Assembly: GCA_963849695.1 (NCBI GenBank)
Contig: CAWKIT010000033.1
Location: 1 to 64,000, forward strand
Direction of reading: 5' to 3'
Length of the DNA: 64,000 nucleotides
From: DASSUW01 sp963849695
Lineage (GTDB): Bacteria > Actinomycetota > Thermoleophilia > Solirubrobacterales > Solirubrobacteraceae
A model generated the notes under the pieces. It did no database searches. It had not been told where the DNA came from and saw only the letters and a list, made by a program, of their open reading frames with translations. The position numbers and the translations under genes are program-made. Positions within the stretch are counted from its first letter, which is position 1, and each line of letters opens with the position of its first letter. Positions 1-8,381 of this stretch are shown here, in pieces.

Positions 1-346
1 CCATCGCGAGCCCCCTCGCCGCGCGCCGCAGCCCGTGGCGCTCGCACAGCTGGGCCAGGGCCTGGCGCGCGCCCTGCGGGTTCTCGGGCAGCGCCTCGAA
101 CGCCAGCAGCCCGGAGCGCAGGTCCTCGATCCGGATCGTCGGCACCTCGAGGCTGAGCCGCGCCAGCCAGCGCACCGCCGCGCGTTCGTAGCGCTCCGCG
201 TCCTGCTCCTCGATCAGCAGGCAGATCGCCAGCGCATCGTCGAGGTCGATGCCCGGCAGCTCGGCGGCGGCGGCCCGCACGAGCGGGAGCCGGCCGATTC
301 GGAGGGCGCGCTGGAAACGGGCATACGGGCTGCCTTGACTCGTCAT
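1..346 (-). CDS. Hypothetical protein, N-terminal part, SOS-box controlled (partial)
   Basis: This leftward gene runs off the window edge; about 115 residues are visible, beginning MTSQGSPYARFQRAL. The open frame has a normal actinobacterial protein composition, with predicted helices, an acidic LDDALAI segment and no membrane segment. No family was recognised. The ATG at 346-344 was chosen because the protein-like frame begins there and because it sits just inside a long palindrome containing a perfect LexA-type box. The gene is therefore probably damage-inducible, which is an inference from the operator. It could be a small helical repeat or DNA-repair accessory protein, but nothing visible decides this. 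Confidence 0.55.
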   Translation of the reverse strand, partial: MTSQGSPYARFQRALRIGRLPLVRAAAAELPGIDLDDALAICLLIEEQDAERYERAAVRWLARLSLEVPTIRIEDLRSGLLAFEALPENPQGARQALAQLCERHGLRRAARGLAM

Positions 347-347
347 G

Positions 348-361
348 CGAACGCATGTTCG
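348..361. promoter_or_regulatory. LexA-type SOS box inside a 14-bp-arm inverted repeat
   Basis: The 14 bases CGAACGCATGTTCG match the Gram-positive/actinobacterial LexA consensus CGAACRNRYGTTCG at every position. They form the centre of a larger perfect inverted repeat at 339-370 (14-nt arms, 4-nt spacer). The left arm contains the start codon of the leftward gene at 346, so LexA bound here would block transcription or initiation of that gene. No U-run follows either arm, so a terminator is unlikely. The neighbouring methyltransferase ends at 398 and is transcribed toward the site, so the leftward gene is the natural target. Confidence 0.7.
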
Positions 362-397
362 CATGACGAGCGGACAGATCGCAGGACACCGACATGG

Positions 398-1186
398 TCA
401 GCGGCGCGTGCCCACGACGAGCAGGTACTCGCGCCCGTGTGCGATGACGCCGTTGTCGCGGTAGTTGGACTCGAAGAAGTCGACCCAGTCCCGGTGCAGC
501 TCCTCGCGCCGGTCGCCGAGCGACTCGGCGAGCACCCGCGTCGGCCCGTAGCTGCTCGAGAAGAGCTCCCAGTACGCCTCACCGGACGGGATGCGCAGCG
601 TCGACGTGTGCTCGGACAGCTCGAGGTCGAACGCATCGCCGAGCAGGTCGCTCACGCGCGCCTCGTCGCCCCAGTCGAACGGGCTGCTGGGCGGAGGCGC
701 GGGCATGTACGGCGCCATCACCTTGAACATGCGGGCCAGCCCGCCGGTGGGCGTCCAGTTGGCGAGGACGATCCGGCCGCCCGGCCGCGTCACCCGGGCG
801 AGCTCGCGCGCCGCCGCCTCGTGGTCGGGCGCGAACATCACGCCGCAGGTCGAGGAGATCGCGTCGTAGCTCGCGTCGGGGAGCTCCAGGCGCTCGCAGT
901 CGCCGACCCGGTAGTCGATGTCGAGCCCGCGCTGAGCGGCGCGCTGCTTCGCAGTGTCGATGAGCGCCGGCGCGAGATCGATCCCCGTGACGAGCGCACC
1001 GGACGCCGCCGCCCGCTCGGCGATCGCGCCGGTGCCGCACGCGAGGTCCAGCCAGCGCGTTCCCGGGCCCGGCGCGACCCGCCCGACCACCCGCTCGTGG
1101 ATGTCGGCGAGCGTCTCCGTGATCCGCTGGTAGGGCCCGGTGCCCCACATGACGCTTTGCCGCTGTTTGAGCTGTTCGTAGGCCAT
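398..1186 (-). CDS. Class I SAM-dependent methyltransferase
   Basis: A 262-residue cytoplasmic methyltransferase of the Methyltransf_11/UbiE-like type. Motif I is visible as LDLACGTGAIAE near residues 46-57. It is followed by the acidic motif II loop GIDLAP, motif III around VGDCERLELPDASYDAI, and a VTRPGGRIVLANW segment typical of the post-IV strand. The C-terminal third is variable and probably binds the substrate, which cannot be named. The start at 1186 gives a complete N-terminal helix before motif I. It lies downstream of the LuxR regulator in the same direction, 63 bp away, so they may be co-transcribed. Confidence 0.85.
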   Translation of the reverse strand: MAYEQLKQRQSVMWGTGPYQRITETLADIHERVVGRVAPGPGTRWLDLACGTGAIAERAAASGALVTGIDLAPALIDTAKQRAAQRGLDIDYRVGDCERLELPDASYDAISSTCGVMFAPDHEAAARELARVTRPGGRIVLANWTPTGGLARMFKVMAPYMPAPPPSSPFDWGDEARVSDLLGDAFDLELSEHTSTLRIPSGEAYWELFSSSYGPTRVLAESLGDRREELHRDWVDFFESNYRDNGVIAHGREYLLVVGTRR

Positions 1187-1249
1187 GGGGCGACGGTATG
1201 CCGGCGCCGGCGGGCGAGCATCAGCGAGATCACCGTATTTTCGCGCGCG

Positions 1250-4126
1250 CTACCGCTTCGGGGCGACGGCGTCGCCCACCAGGCCCAGCTCGCTCGCCCG
1301 CCGCGCGGCGTCGGCGCGCGACCGGCAATCGAGCTTGCGCAGGAGGTTGCGCACGTGCATGTCGACCGTGCGCGGGCTGACGAACAGCTCGTCCGCGATC
1401 TCGCGGTTCGTCCTGCCGACGGCGAGCAGGCGCAGCACGTCCAGCTCGCGCCGGGTCAGGCCCTCGCGCCCGAGCTGCTCGGCCTGGAGGCGGCTGAGCC
1501 GCCGGTCGGCCTGCTCGCCGAGCTCGGCCAGGCTCGCCGCCAGCGCCTGGACGGACGGCCGGGCGCGCAGCCGGCGGGCGATCCGGTACGCGCCGGCCAG
1601 CCGCTGGACGGCCTCCTCGCGCCTGCCGGCAGCGAGCAGCGCGGCCGCTGCCCGCCGCTCGGACTCGAGCCGCTCGAACGGCGCGCCGACCTCGCGCAGC
1701 AGCTCGATCGCGCGCTCGAACTGGATCCCCGCCTGCTCGGCGTCGCCTTCCAGCAGCGCGGTCTCACCCAGCGCGTGCGCGAGACCGGACACCGCCTCCG
1801 GCCGGCCGGCGTCGGCCGCGATCTGGGCCAGCGCCGCCGCACACGCGCGGACACCGGCGGCATCGCCCTGCTCGGCGAGGAACGTCGCCGCCCAGCGCAG
1901 CGGCGAGATCGCGTAGTGGCGGTCGTCGCTCCGCTGCCAGCGCTCGAGGATCCGGTGGCAGCGCTCGCTCGCGGCCTCGGGCATCTTCTCGGTGTGCTCG
2001 AGCAGCGCGAGGCCCCACCCCGAGAGCAGCTCCGCCGCGGTGAGCTCGATCCGGCGCGCGATCGAATGAGCCTCGAGCAGCAGCGCGCGCGCCGGCGCCG
2101 TCTCGCCGCGCAGCGCGAGGATCGAGCCCAGCGTGGTCGAGGCCGCGGCGCGCGCGTGCGGGCTCGCATCGCCCGACGCGAGCACGTCGCGGGTCACGGT
2201 CACGGCGCGGTCCCAGTCGCCGTTCTGGCGCAGGATGACGGCGAGGCAGGCCAGGCACAGCTGGGCGGTCGGCTCGAGCCCGCTCGCCGTGCAGAACGCG
2301 AACGCGTCGTCGTAGGTCGCCCGCGCGGCGGTGTAGTCCCCGGCATGCTCGAGCGAGTCGGCGAGGCGCTGGTAGATCTCGGCCGCCGCTGCGGTGAGGT
2401 TGCGGTCGAGCGCCATCGTGAGCGCCGAGCGGACCAGCTCGAGCCCCTCCCCGCCCTCGCCCATGCGCGCCCGCACGTTGCCCTCCAGGCCCATGATCCG
2501 GGCCTCGAGGTCGGCACGGCCCGCGGCGCGGGCGTCGATGCGCGCGAGCTCGAGCAGCTGCAGCGCGGGGCGGAAGCTGGCCGCCGAGCGCAGATGGGCG
2601 GCGGCGGCGAGCCGCTCGGACGCCGCCTCGCCGGCCGCGCCCGCGGAAGCGAACGCGGCGGCCGCCTCCTCGCGCGTCGACAGCGCCTCCTCCCAGCGGC
2701 CCTGGACCTCGAGCGCGCCGGCGAGCCGGCGCGCCGCCTCGCCGATGCGCAGCGGGTCGGCCTCGCGGCGACGGCCGTCGACGACGTCACGCCACTCCCG
2801 CACCGCCTCCCCCGGCTCGCCCGCGAGCTCGGCGCAGCGCGCCAGGCGCTCGAGCGCATCGAGGCGGCCCGAATCGTCCTCCCCGTCCGGCCACAGCTCG
2901 AGCGCCCGTCGCGCCGCCCGCGCGCCATCGACGTACGCGTGCACCGCGTAGGCGGCATCGGCGGCGGCGAGGAAGCATCGCCGCGCGCGATCGGGCTCGC
3001 GTGCCTGGCTCCAGTGCTCGGCCACGATCGGGGCCGGCACGGCGGCCGCCTGGAGCCGCTCCGCCACCAGCCCGTGCAGGGTCCGCCGCCGCAGGAACGG
3101 GATGTCTCCGTAGAAGGCGTCTCGCACCAGCGCGTGCCGGAACGCCGTGTCGCCGGCCGGCCCCTCGACCAGGAAGCCGAGCCGGAGCAGCTCGTCCGGC
3201 CACTCGTCCAGGCCCGCGATCGCCATCACCGCCTCGACGTCGAAGCTCTGGCCGGCGACGGCCGCCACCGCGATCGCCGCCCGCGCCTCCTCCGAGAGGC
3301 CGGATGCCCGCAGCAGCACCGCGTCGCGCACGCTGTCAGGCAACGGGAGGTCCTCCCCGGCGTGCAGCTCGAGCCCCGCCGGGCCGCTGTGCAGGCGCCG
3401 GCTCGCGGCGAGCGCGAGCCCCAGCTCGGTGACGAAGAACGGCACCCCGTCGGTGCGGTCGAAGATGGCGTCGCGCAGGGAGGGTGCGGCCGGGGCTCCC
3501 AGGACCCGCTCGAGCAGCAACCCGGTGGCCGCCGCGTCGAACGGCTCCACCGCGATCTCGCGCAGCCGGCGATCGCGGCGAAGCTCGCTCCGCAGCCGCC
3601 GGAGCGGATGGCCCCGCGGCACGTCGTCGCTCCGATACGCGCCCACCAGCAGCACCGGCTCGCTCTCGAGCGTCCGCGCCAGCGCCGGCAGTAGGTTGAG
3701 CGTGGCGCCGTCCGCCCACTGCAGGTCGTCGAGCAGCAGCGCCAGCGGGCGCTGCGAGGCGGCGGCGGCCAGCATCGACCGGATCGCCTCGAACACCGTC
3801 GCGCGCTCGACGACCCGAGCGGGCGGGCCGAGCTCCGGCAGGATCACCGCCAGCTGTTCGCGCAGCGGCACCTCGCCGTCTCGCGCGTTACGAATCGCGC
3901 GCAGCGCCTCGACGATCGGGCCGTACGCCGACGCCCCGTCCTGCACTCCGAAGCCCTCGTACAGCTCGAGGTCGCAGTCCGCGAGCGCCGTCCGCGCCAG
4001 CATGCTCTTGCCGACGCCCGCCTCGCCCGCCAGCAGGACGATCGAGCCCTCGCCGGCCCGGGCGCGCGCCGCCGCCGCCTCGAGGGCGGCTCGCTCGGGC
4101 TCGCGGCCGACGAACGCGTCCGTCAC
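1250..4126 (-). CDS. LuxR-family large ATP-binding transcriptional regulator (LAL type)
   Basis: A 958-residue regulator with the MalT/LAL layout. An N-terminal AAA-type ATPase carries Walker A GEAGVGKS near residue 35 and a Walker B-like LALLLDDLQWAD. A long helical TPR-like middle (roughly residues 380-880) follows, and then a C-terminal LuxR helix-turn-helix (LTRRELDVLRLLAVGRTNREIADELFVS split across the recognition helix). The open frame extends upstream to 4573, but that part is tryptophan dioxygenase read from another gene. The real start is the GTG at 4126, which overlaps the dioxygenase stop as GTGA, so the two are translationally coupled. Effector and targets are unknown. Confidence 0.85.
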   Translation of the reverse strand: MTDAFVGREPERAALEAAAARARAGEGSIVLLAGEAGVGKSMLARTALADCDLELYEGFGVQDGASAYGPIVEALRAIRNARDGEVPLREQLAVILPELGPPARVVERATVFEAIRSMLAAAASQRPLALLLDDLQWADGATLNLLPALARTLESEPVLLVGAYRSDDVPRGHPLRRLRSELRRDRRLREIAVEPFDAAATGLLLERVLGAPAAPSLRDAIFDRTDGVPFFVTELGLALAASRRLHSGPAGLELHAGEDLPLPDSVRDAVLLRASGLSEEARAAIAVAAVAGQSFDVEAVMAIAGLDEWPDELLRLGFLVEGPAGDTAFRHALVRDAFYGDIPFLRRRTLHGLVAERLQAAAVPAPIVAEHWSQAREPDRARRCFLAAADAAYAVHAYVDGARAARRALELWPDGEDDSGRLDALERLARCAELAGEPGEAVREWRDVVDGRRREADPLRIGEAARRLAGALEVQGRWEEALSTREEAAAAFASAGAAGEAASERLAAAAHLRSAASFRPALQLLELARIDARAAGRADLEARIMGLEGNVRARMGEGGEGLELVRSALTMALDRNLTAAAAEIYQRLADSLEHAGDYTAARATYDDAFAFCTASGLEPTAQLCLACLAVILRQNGDWDRAVTVTRDVLASGDASPHARAAASTTLGSILALRGETAPARALLLEAHSIARRIELTAAELLSGWGLALLEHTEKMPEAASERCHRILERWQRSDDRHYAISPLRWAATFLAEQGDAAGVRACAAALAQIAADAGRPEAVSGLAHALGETALLEGDAEQAGIQFERAIELLREVGAPFERLESERRAAAALLAAGRREEAVQRLAGAYRIARRLRARPSVQALAASLAELGEQADRRLSRLQAEQLGREGLTRRELDVLRLLAVGRTNREIADELFVSPRTVDMHVRNLLRKLDCRSRADAARRASELGLVGDAVAPKR

Positions 4127-4799
4127 AGCGCGGCTCTCACCGCCCACAGGTCGGGATAGAAGCGCTTGTCCTGCGTGCCGCGCAGGTACTCGACGCCGCG
4201 CGAGCCGCCCGTGCCGTGACCGGCTGCCGATCTCGCGCGCGGCCATCAGCGTGTGGTGGTGGCGCCACAGCGCGACCTGCTCGTCGTGGTCGACCAGCAG
4301 CTCGGCGACCTCGTGCAGCAGCGCGCGGCGCGGGTCGTCGAGGTGGTCGCGATAGAGCTCGGCGAGCGCCTCGAGCCGCTGGTCGCCGTCCGGGAGGCCG
4401 GCGCAGGCGGCGAACGCGTCGTAGAGCTTCGGGCTCTCGGACTCGATCGCGCGGAACTGCTGCGACTGGAAGCCCGAGGCGGGCGCGAGCGGGTCGCGGA
4501 ACTCGAGGAAGCCCTCCGGCCCCATGGTCTCCAGCACGTCGAGGTGGTCGAGCAGCAGCCGCTCGATGGTCACCGTCCGCTTGAGCGGCCGCAGCGCGCC
4601 CTGCGGGCGCCCGGCCTCGAGCTCCTCCTGCGCCTTTCGCGAGCTCGTGCAGGATCAGCTTGAACCACAGCTCGTAGGACTGGTGGACGATGATGAACAG
4701 CAGCTCGTCGTGCGCGCCGGGCGTGAGCGGCTGCTGCAGCTGCAGCAGGTCGTCGATCCGCAGGTAGCCGGCGTACTCGGTCCCCTCCTGGGGAGCGTC
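4123..4799 (-). pseudogene. kynA: Tryptophan 2,3-dioxygenase, broken by two frameshifts
   Basis: The heme enzyme opens the tryptophan ring to N-formylkynurenine. Its sequence is recognisable in three successive frames: an N-terminal segment with HDELLFIIVHQSYELWFK (about 4795-4640), a middle with DVLETMGPEGFLEFRDPL and ASGFQSQQFR (about 4640-4215), and a C-terminal end with GTGGSRGVEYLRGTQDKRFYP closing at a TGA at 4125. Each change of frame is repaired by removing one base, near 4640 and near 4215. Without those changes a complete enzyme would be encoded. The N-terminus is joined in frame to an RNase H domain with no start of its own. Two sequencing errors or a young pseudogene would both fit. 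Confidence 0.8.
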
Positions 4800-5201
4800 G
4801 CCGTTCGCTTCGTCCAGCGCCCGGTTCACCAGCGCGTCGGCCGCCGCGTTCTGGGCGCGCGGGACGGACCGGATCGACCAGCGCTCGAACCCGGCGAGCG
4901 CGTCCATCGCCTGCTCGCGCAGGGCCGCCATCTCGGGATGCTTGACCTTGTACTCGCCGTTGACCTGCTTGGCCACGAGCTCGGAGTCGTTGACGACCTC
5001 GACCTCGGCGGCGCCGTGCTCGAGCGCACGCTCGAGCCCGAGCAGCAGCCCGCGGTACTCGGCGACGTTGTTGGTGGCGCGGCCGAGGGTGACCGACGCC
5101 TCGTCGATCACCTGACCGTCCGGCGTGGACACGACGGCCGCCGCGGCGGCAGGCCCAGGGTTGCCACGGGACCCGCCGTCCACGTGGACGACGAGTCGCA
5201 C
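4800..5201 (-). CDS. RNase HI-family domain protein, reading in frame into kynA
   Basis: The first 134 residues form a standalone type RNase H fold that would cleave RNA in RNA-DNA hybrids. The acidic catalytic set is present: D8 in HVDGGSRGNPGPA, E48 in NNVAEYRG, D72 in VVNDSELV and D123 in NAAADALVNR. There is no stop after the domain: the frame continues through a short linker (NGDAPQEGT) directly into the dioxygenase N-terminus, and the formal open frame ends at 4137. No nearby stop exists in either of the other two frames, so a single indel does not explain the fusion. Listed here to the domain end. Confidence 0.75.
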
Positions 5202-5253
5202 TAGATGGTCGGTCGCGCGGCCCGTGCGGTCGTGCGGGTCGGGGGACCGGCCA

Positions 5254-5463
5254 TCAAGCGGCTGAGAGCGGCGGGAAGTCGCCGGTGACGCGAGGACGCC
5301 GCCGGTCGCGCACTTCGCGCTGACCGCCGCCTGACGAGGCGTCGCGGCGCTCGGACTTGCGCCGGTCCACGATCACCTCGACGTTCGGGTCGTCCTCGTA
5401 GTACGCCGACAGCTTCGGGTACAGCTCGTCGGCCAGCGGCTCTGGTACGACGCAGTAGATCAC
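5254..5463 (-). CDS. Small conserved-looking hypothetical protein
   Basis: A 69-residue protein starting at GTG 5463 (VIYCVVPEPLADELYPKL). It has a compact N-terminal part rich in hydrophobic and acidic residues (YYEDDPNVEVIVDRR) and a basic, disordered C-terminal tail (RKSERRD, RDRRRPR). The open frame continues upstream to 5583, but that stretch is low-complexity and runs over the hairpin and the next gene's end. No family function is recognised. It lies 50 bp upstream of the RNase H gene in the same direction and may share its transcript. Confidence 0.6.
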   Translation of the reverse strand: MIYCVVPEPLADELYPKLSAYYEDDPNVEVIVDRRKSERRDASSGGGQREVRDRRRPRVTGDFPPLSAA

Positions 5464-5520
5464 GAGACCCAAGCTAACAAAGCCGGAGTTGAGTTGGCAT
5501 CGGAGAAATGTCGATTGCGT

Positions 5521-5545
5521 TAGGGGTTTTTTGAGACAGCCCCTA
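5521..5545. terminator. Short hairpin after the zinc-ribbon gene
   Basis: TAGGGG and CCCCTA form 6-bp arms around a 13-base loop, overlapping the stop codon of the gene ending at 5543. No U-run follows on the minus strand, so it is a weak terminator at best. The sequence GGGGCTGTCTCAAAA also resembles an insertion-sequence end and the terminal repeat of the element at 39462. It could be a leftover transposon end. Confidence 0.3.
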
Positions 5546-6214
5546 GGAAATGTGGAGACCGCCGCGCTCGTCGGCGGCGGCATTCACTTCCTGCTCCTCG
5601 GGCGCGAGCTCGGACAGCTCGTCGCCCTGCGCGTCGCGCCGCACGCCGCCCGCCTCGTCCGACAGGTCGACCTCGAACCGGTACCAGCTGAGCTCCCACA
5701 TCACGGTGATGGAGACGACGCTGGGACGGTCGGTGCGCGGGCGCACGCAGACCCCCGGGGCCCCGAGCGAGCGGGCGACGCCGCCGACCGTGCGCGTGTG
5801 GTCGGAGGCGTTGAAGAGCTCCAGCGCCCGCTGCATCTTGAGGTCCGCGTTGGTGGGGACGGCGCGCACCTGCCGCGGCCGGCGCGACGGCTCGTGCTGG
5901 CTCTCTTCGGGCTCCTCGGCGGCCGCCGCCGCCTCCTCCTGCACCTCGCGCGCGCGCTCGCGCCGGGCGCGTAGGCGCTCGCGCAGCGAGCGCCCGCGCC
6001 CCTCGTGACGTGTGTGCCTCAGCGCCAGCTCGTCGCCGCCCGACTCGCGGATCCAGCCCTCGTGCTGCGCCCGCGCCGTGCACAGGTCGCACACCTCGCG
6101 CCGCGAGCCGCCGGCCAGGAAGGTCTCGGCGTGCTCGCCACGCAGCAGGGTGCGCCCGCAGACATCGCAGGCGATGTCGCTCTGGTTGGTCCGGATGTCG
6201 CGCGTGGAGGCCAA
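5543..6214 (-). CDS. Zinc-ribbon protein with charged coiled middle, function unknown
   Basis: A 223-residue protein. The N-terminus carries two CxxC pairs (CDVC at 16-19 and CDLC at 42-45) that should hold one zinc ion. A strongly charged helical stretch follows (roughly 70-115, RERLRARRERAREVQEEAAAAAEE), and then a compact C-terminal domain with VPTNADLKMQRALELFNASDHTRTVGGVARSLG, which looks like a helix-turn-helix or small DNA/RNA-binding fold. The tail is acidic. No named family was recognised. It sits 33 bp downstream of fusA2 and probably belongs to its transcript. Confidence 0.7.
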   Translation of the reverse strand: MASTRDIRTNQSDIACDVCGRTLLRGEHAETFLAGGSRREVCDLCTARAQHEGWIRESGGDELALRHTRHEGRGRSLRERLRARRERAREVQEEAAAAAEEPEESQHEPSRRPRQVRAVPTNADLKMQRALELFNASDHTRTVGGVARSLGAPGVCVRPRTDRPSVVSITVMWELSWYRFEVDLSDEAGGVRRDAQGDELSELAPEEQEVNAAADERGGLHIS

Positions 6215-6247
6215 GGCGACCAGGGTAATACGGACGGCCGACGGTAC

Positions 6248-8305
6248 TCAGGCGTGGGCGGCGGCTTCCTCCTCGCGCGCCTTCTCGACCACCTTCTGGG
6301 CGAGCTGCGACGGGACCTCCTCGTAGCGCAGGAACTCCATCGTGTACTCGCCCTGGCCGCCGGTCAGCGAGCGCAGGTCGGGCGCGTAGCTGAGGATCTC
6401 CGCCATCGGCACCTCGGCCTTGACCTCGGTCATGCCGCCGACCGCCTCGGTCCCGAGCGGGCGGCCGCGGCGCGAGGACAGGTCTCCCATCACGTCGCCG
6501 ACCGAGTCGTCGGGGACGCTCGCGGTCAGCAGCATGATCGGCTCCAGCAGCACCGGGCCGGCCTGCTCGAGCGCCTGCTTCATGGCCAGCGAGCCGGCGA
6601 GCTTGAACGCCATCTCGGAAGAGTCGACCGAGTGGTACGAGCCGTCGAACAGCCTCACGCGCACGCCCTTGACCGGATAGCCGGCGACGGTGCCGGTCGT
6701 CATCGCGTCGAGCACGCCCTTCTCGACCGCGGGGATGAACCCGTGCGGGATGACGCCGCCCTTGATCGCGTTGACGAACTCGAAGTCGCCGTCCGCCAGC
6801 GGCTCGATCTCGATGTGGCAGTCGCCGAACTGGCCGCGGCCGCCGGTCTGCTTCTTGTGCCGGCCGTGCGCCTTGGCGCCGTTGCGGATCGTCTCCTGGT
6901 ACGGGACCCGCGGCGGCTTGAGCGTGACCTCGGCGCCGAAGCGGTGGCGCATGCGCTCGACGATCACCTCGACGTGGATCTGCGACAGCCCGGCCACGAT
7001 CTGCTCGCCGGTCTGCATGTCGCGGTGCAGGTCGATGGTCGGGTCCTCCTCCTGGAGGCGCCGCAGAGCGGTGAAGACCTTGTCCTCGTCGCCCTTGGAC
7101 TTCGGCTCCATCGCGAACGCCATCACCGGCGCGGGGAGCTTGACCGAGGGCATCTGGACCGGCTCGTCGCGCGCCGCCAGCCAGTCGCCCGCCCGTGTCT
7201 CCTTGAGCTTGGCGACGGCGCCGATGTCGCCGGGCCCGAACGCCTCGGTCTGCTTGAACTCCTTGCCCTGCGGGACCAGCAGCTGCCCGATGCGCTCCTT
7301 GTGATGGGTGCGCGTGTTCAGCACCTGCGTGTCGTGCTTGACCGAGCCCTGGTAGACCCGGAAGAGATTGATGCGGCCCGCGTACGGGTCGGCGCGGGTC
7401 TTGAAGACGTAGGCGAACATCTCACCGCTCGCGTCGGGCTCGAGCGTCATGTTCTCGAGCTCGAGGCCGCCGTGCTGGACCGGGGAGGGGAGGTCGTCGA
7501 CGATCGCGTCGAGCAGGCGGTCCGAGCCGAGCCGGCTGGTGGCGACGCCGCACGTGACCGGGAAGATGTGACCGTGGTCGGTGCCGTCCTCGAGCGCGGC
7601 GACGATCTCGTCGTGCGAGATCTCCTCGCCCTCGAGGTAGCGCTCCATCAGCGCGTCCGAGTTCTCGGCGACCTCGTCCATCAGCTTCTCGCGGTACTCC
7701 TCGGCCTGCTCGGCGAGCTCGTCCGGGATCGGGACCTCGGTGCAGCCGCCGTCGGCGTACTCGTAGGCCTTCATGTCGACGAGGTCGATCACGCCGCGCG
7801 TGTCGTGCTCGGCGCCGATCGGGATCTCGGTCGCCACCACGTGCGGCCCGAACGCGTCCTTGAGCGCGTCGAGCACGCGGAAGAAGTCTGCCCGCTCGCG
7901 GTCGAGCATGTTCACATAGACCAGGCGCGCGACGCCGAGCTCCTGCGCGCGCTGCCACAGCCGCTGGGTGCCGACCTCGACGCCGAGCACGCCGTTGACC
8001 ACGAACACCGCCGACTCGCATACCTGCATGGCGCCCAGCGCGTCGGCGATGAAGGACGGCTCGCCGGGCGTGTCGACGAGGTTGACCTTCACGTCCCGCC
8101 ACTCGAACGACGCGAGCGAGGCGGAGATCGACATCCCGCGCGCCTTCTCGTCGTCGTCGGAGTCCGAGACCGTCGTTCCGTCGGCCACCGAGCCGAGCCG
8201 CGTCGTCGCGCCGGCCTCGTGCAAGAGGGCCTCGTGCAGCGACGTCTTCCCGCTCCCTCGGTGGCCGACTAGAGCCACGTTGCGAATCCTGTCTGCGGCC
8301 TGCAT
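6248..8305 (-). CDS. fusA2: Elongation factor G-like GTPase (FusA2 type)
   Basis: A 685-residue translational GTPase with the EF-G domain order. The P-loop is GHRGSGKTS (14-22), the G3 motif is DTPGEP (78-83), and domain II and the EF-G domain IV/V region follow (GGRGQFGDCHIEIEPL, SVPDDSVGDVMGDLSSRRGRPLG). The G4 motif reads NMLD instead of NKxD, a change typical of the divergent EF-G-like paralogues that occur alongside the true factor. Its role is therefore not assumed to be translocation. Start ATG 8305 has a strong ribosome site, AAGGAGG at 8323-8317. It follows the sigma-factor gene by 76 bp. Confidence 0.9.
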   Translation of the reverse strand: MQAADRIRNVALVGHRGSGKTSLHEALLHEAGATTRLGSVADGTTVSDSDDDEKARGMSISASLASFEWRDVKVNLVDTPGEPSFIADALGAMQVCESAVFVVNGVLGVEVGTQRLWQRAQELGVARLVYVNMLDRERADFFRVLDALKDAFGPHVVATEIPIGAEHDTRGVIDLVDMKAYEYADGGCTEVPIPDELAEQAEEYREKLMDEVAENSDALMERYLEGEEISHDEIVAALEDGTDHGHIFPVTCGVATSRLGSDRLLDAIVDDLPSPVQHGGLELENMTLEPDASGEMFAYVFKTRADPYAGRINLFRVYQGSVKHDTQVLNTRTHHKERIGQLLVPQGKEFKQTEAFGPGDIGAVAKLKETRAGDWLAARDEPVQMPSVKLPAPVMAFAMEPKSKGDEDKVFTALRRLQEEDPTIDLHRDMQTGEQIVAGLSQIHVEVIVERMRHRFGAEVTLKPPRVPYQETIRNGAKAHGRHKKQTGGRGQFGDCHIEIEPLADGDFEFVNAIKGGVIPHGFIPAVEKGVLDAMTTGTVAGYPVKGVRVRLFDGSYHSVDSSEMAFKLAGSLAMKQALEQAGPVLLEPIMLLTASVPDDSVGDVMGDLSSRRGRPLGTEAVGGMTEVKAEVPMAEILSYAPDLRSLTGGQGEYTMEFLRYEEVPSQLAQKVVEKAREEEAAAHA

Positions 8306-8381
8306 TTGCGCCTGAACCTCCTTACCTCGGTGAGAGGTCGGAGCCTAGTGGATCTGTCCGGAAATTCGGGGGGTCGCCTGA

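Noticed and set aside
339..370. Long palindrome read as a terminator for the methyltransferase
   Set aside because: No U-run follows it, it overlaps a start codon, and its centre is a perfect LexA box.
35..3694. Very long plus-strand open frame (about 1219 codons)
   Set aside because: It is antisense to the LuxR-family regulator. The translation is arginine/alanine/proline-rich without any domain, and such shadow frames are expected in high-GC DNA.
6005..8272. Long plus-strand frame opposite fusA2
   Set aside because: Shadow of fusA2: Asp/Arg/Leu-rich with no motif, while the minus strand carries a complete GTPase.
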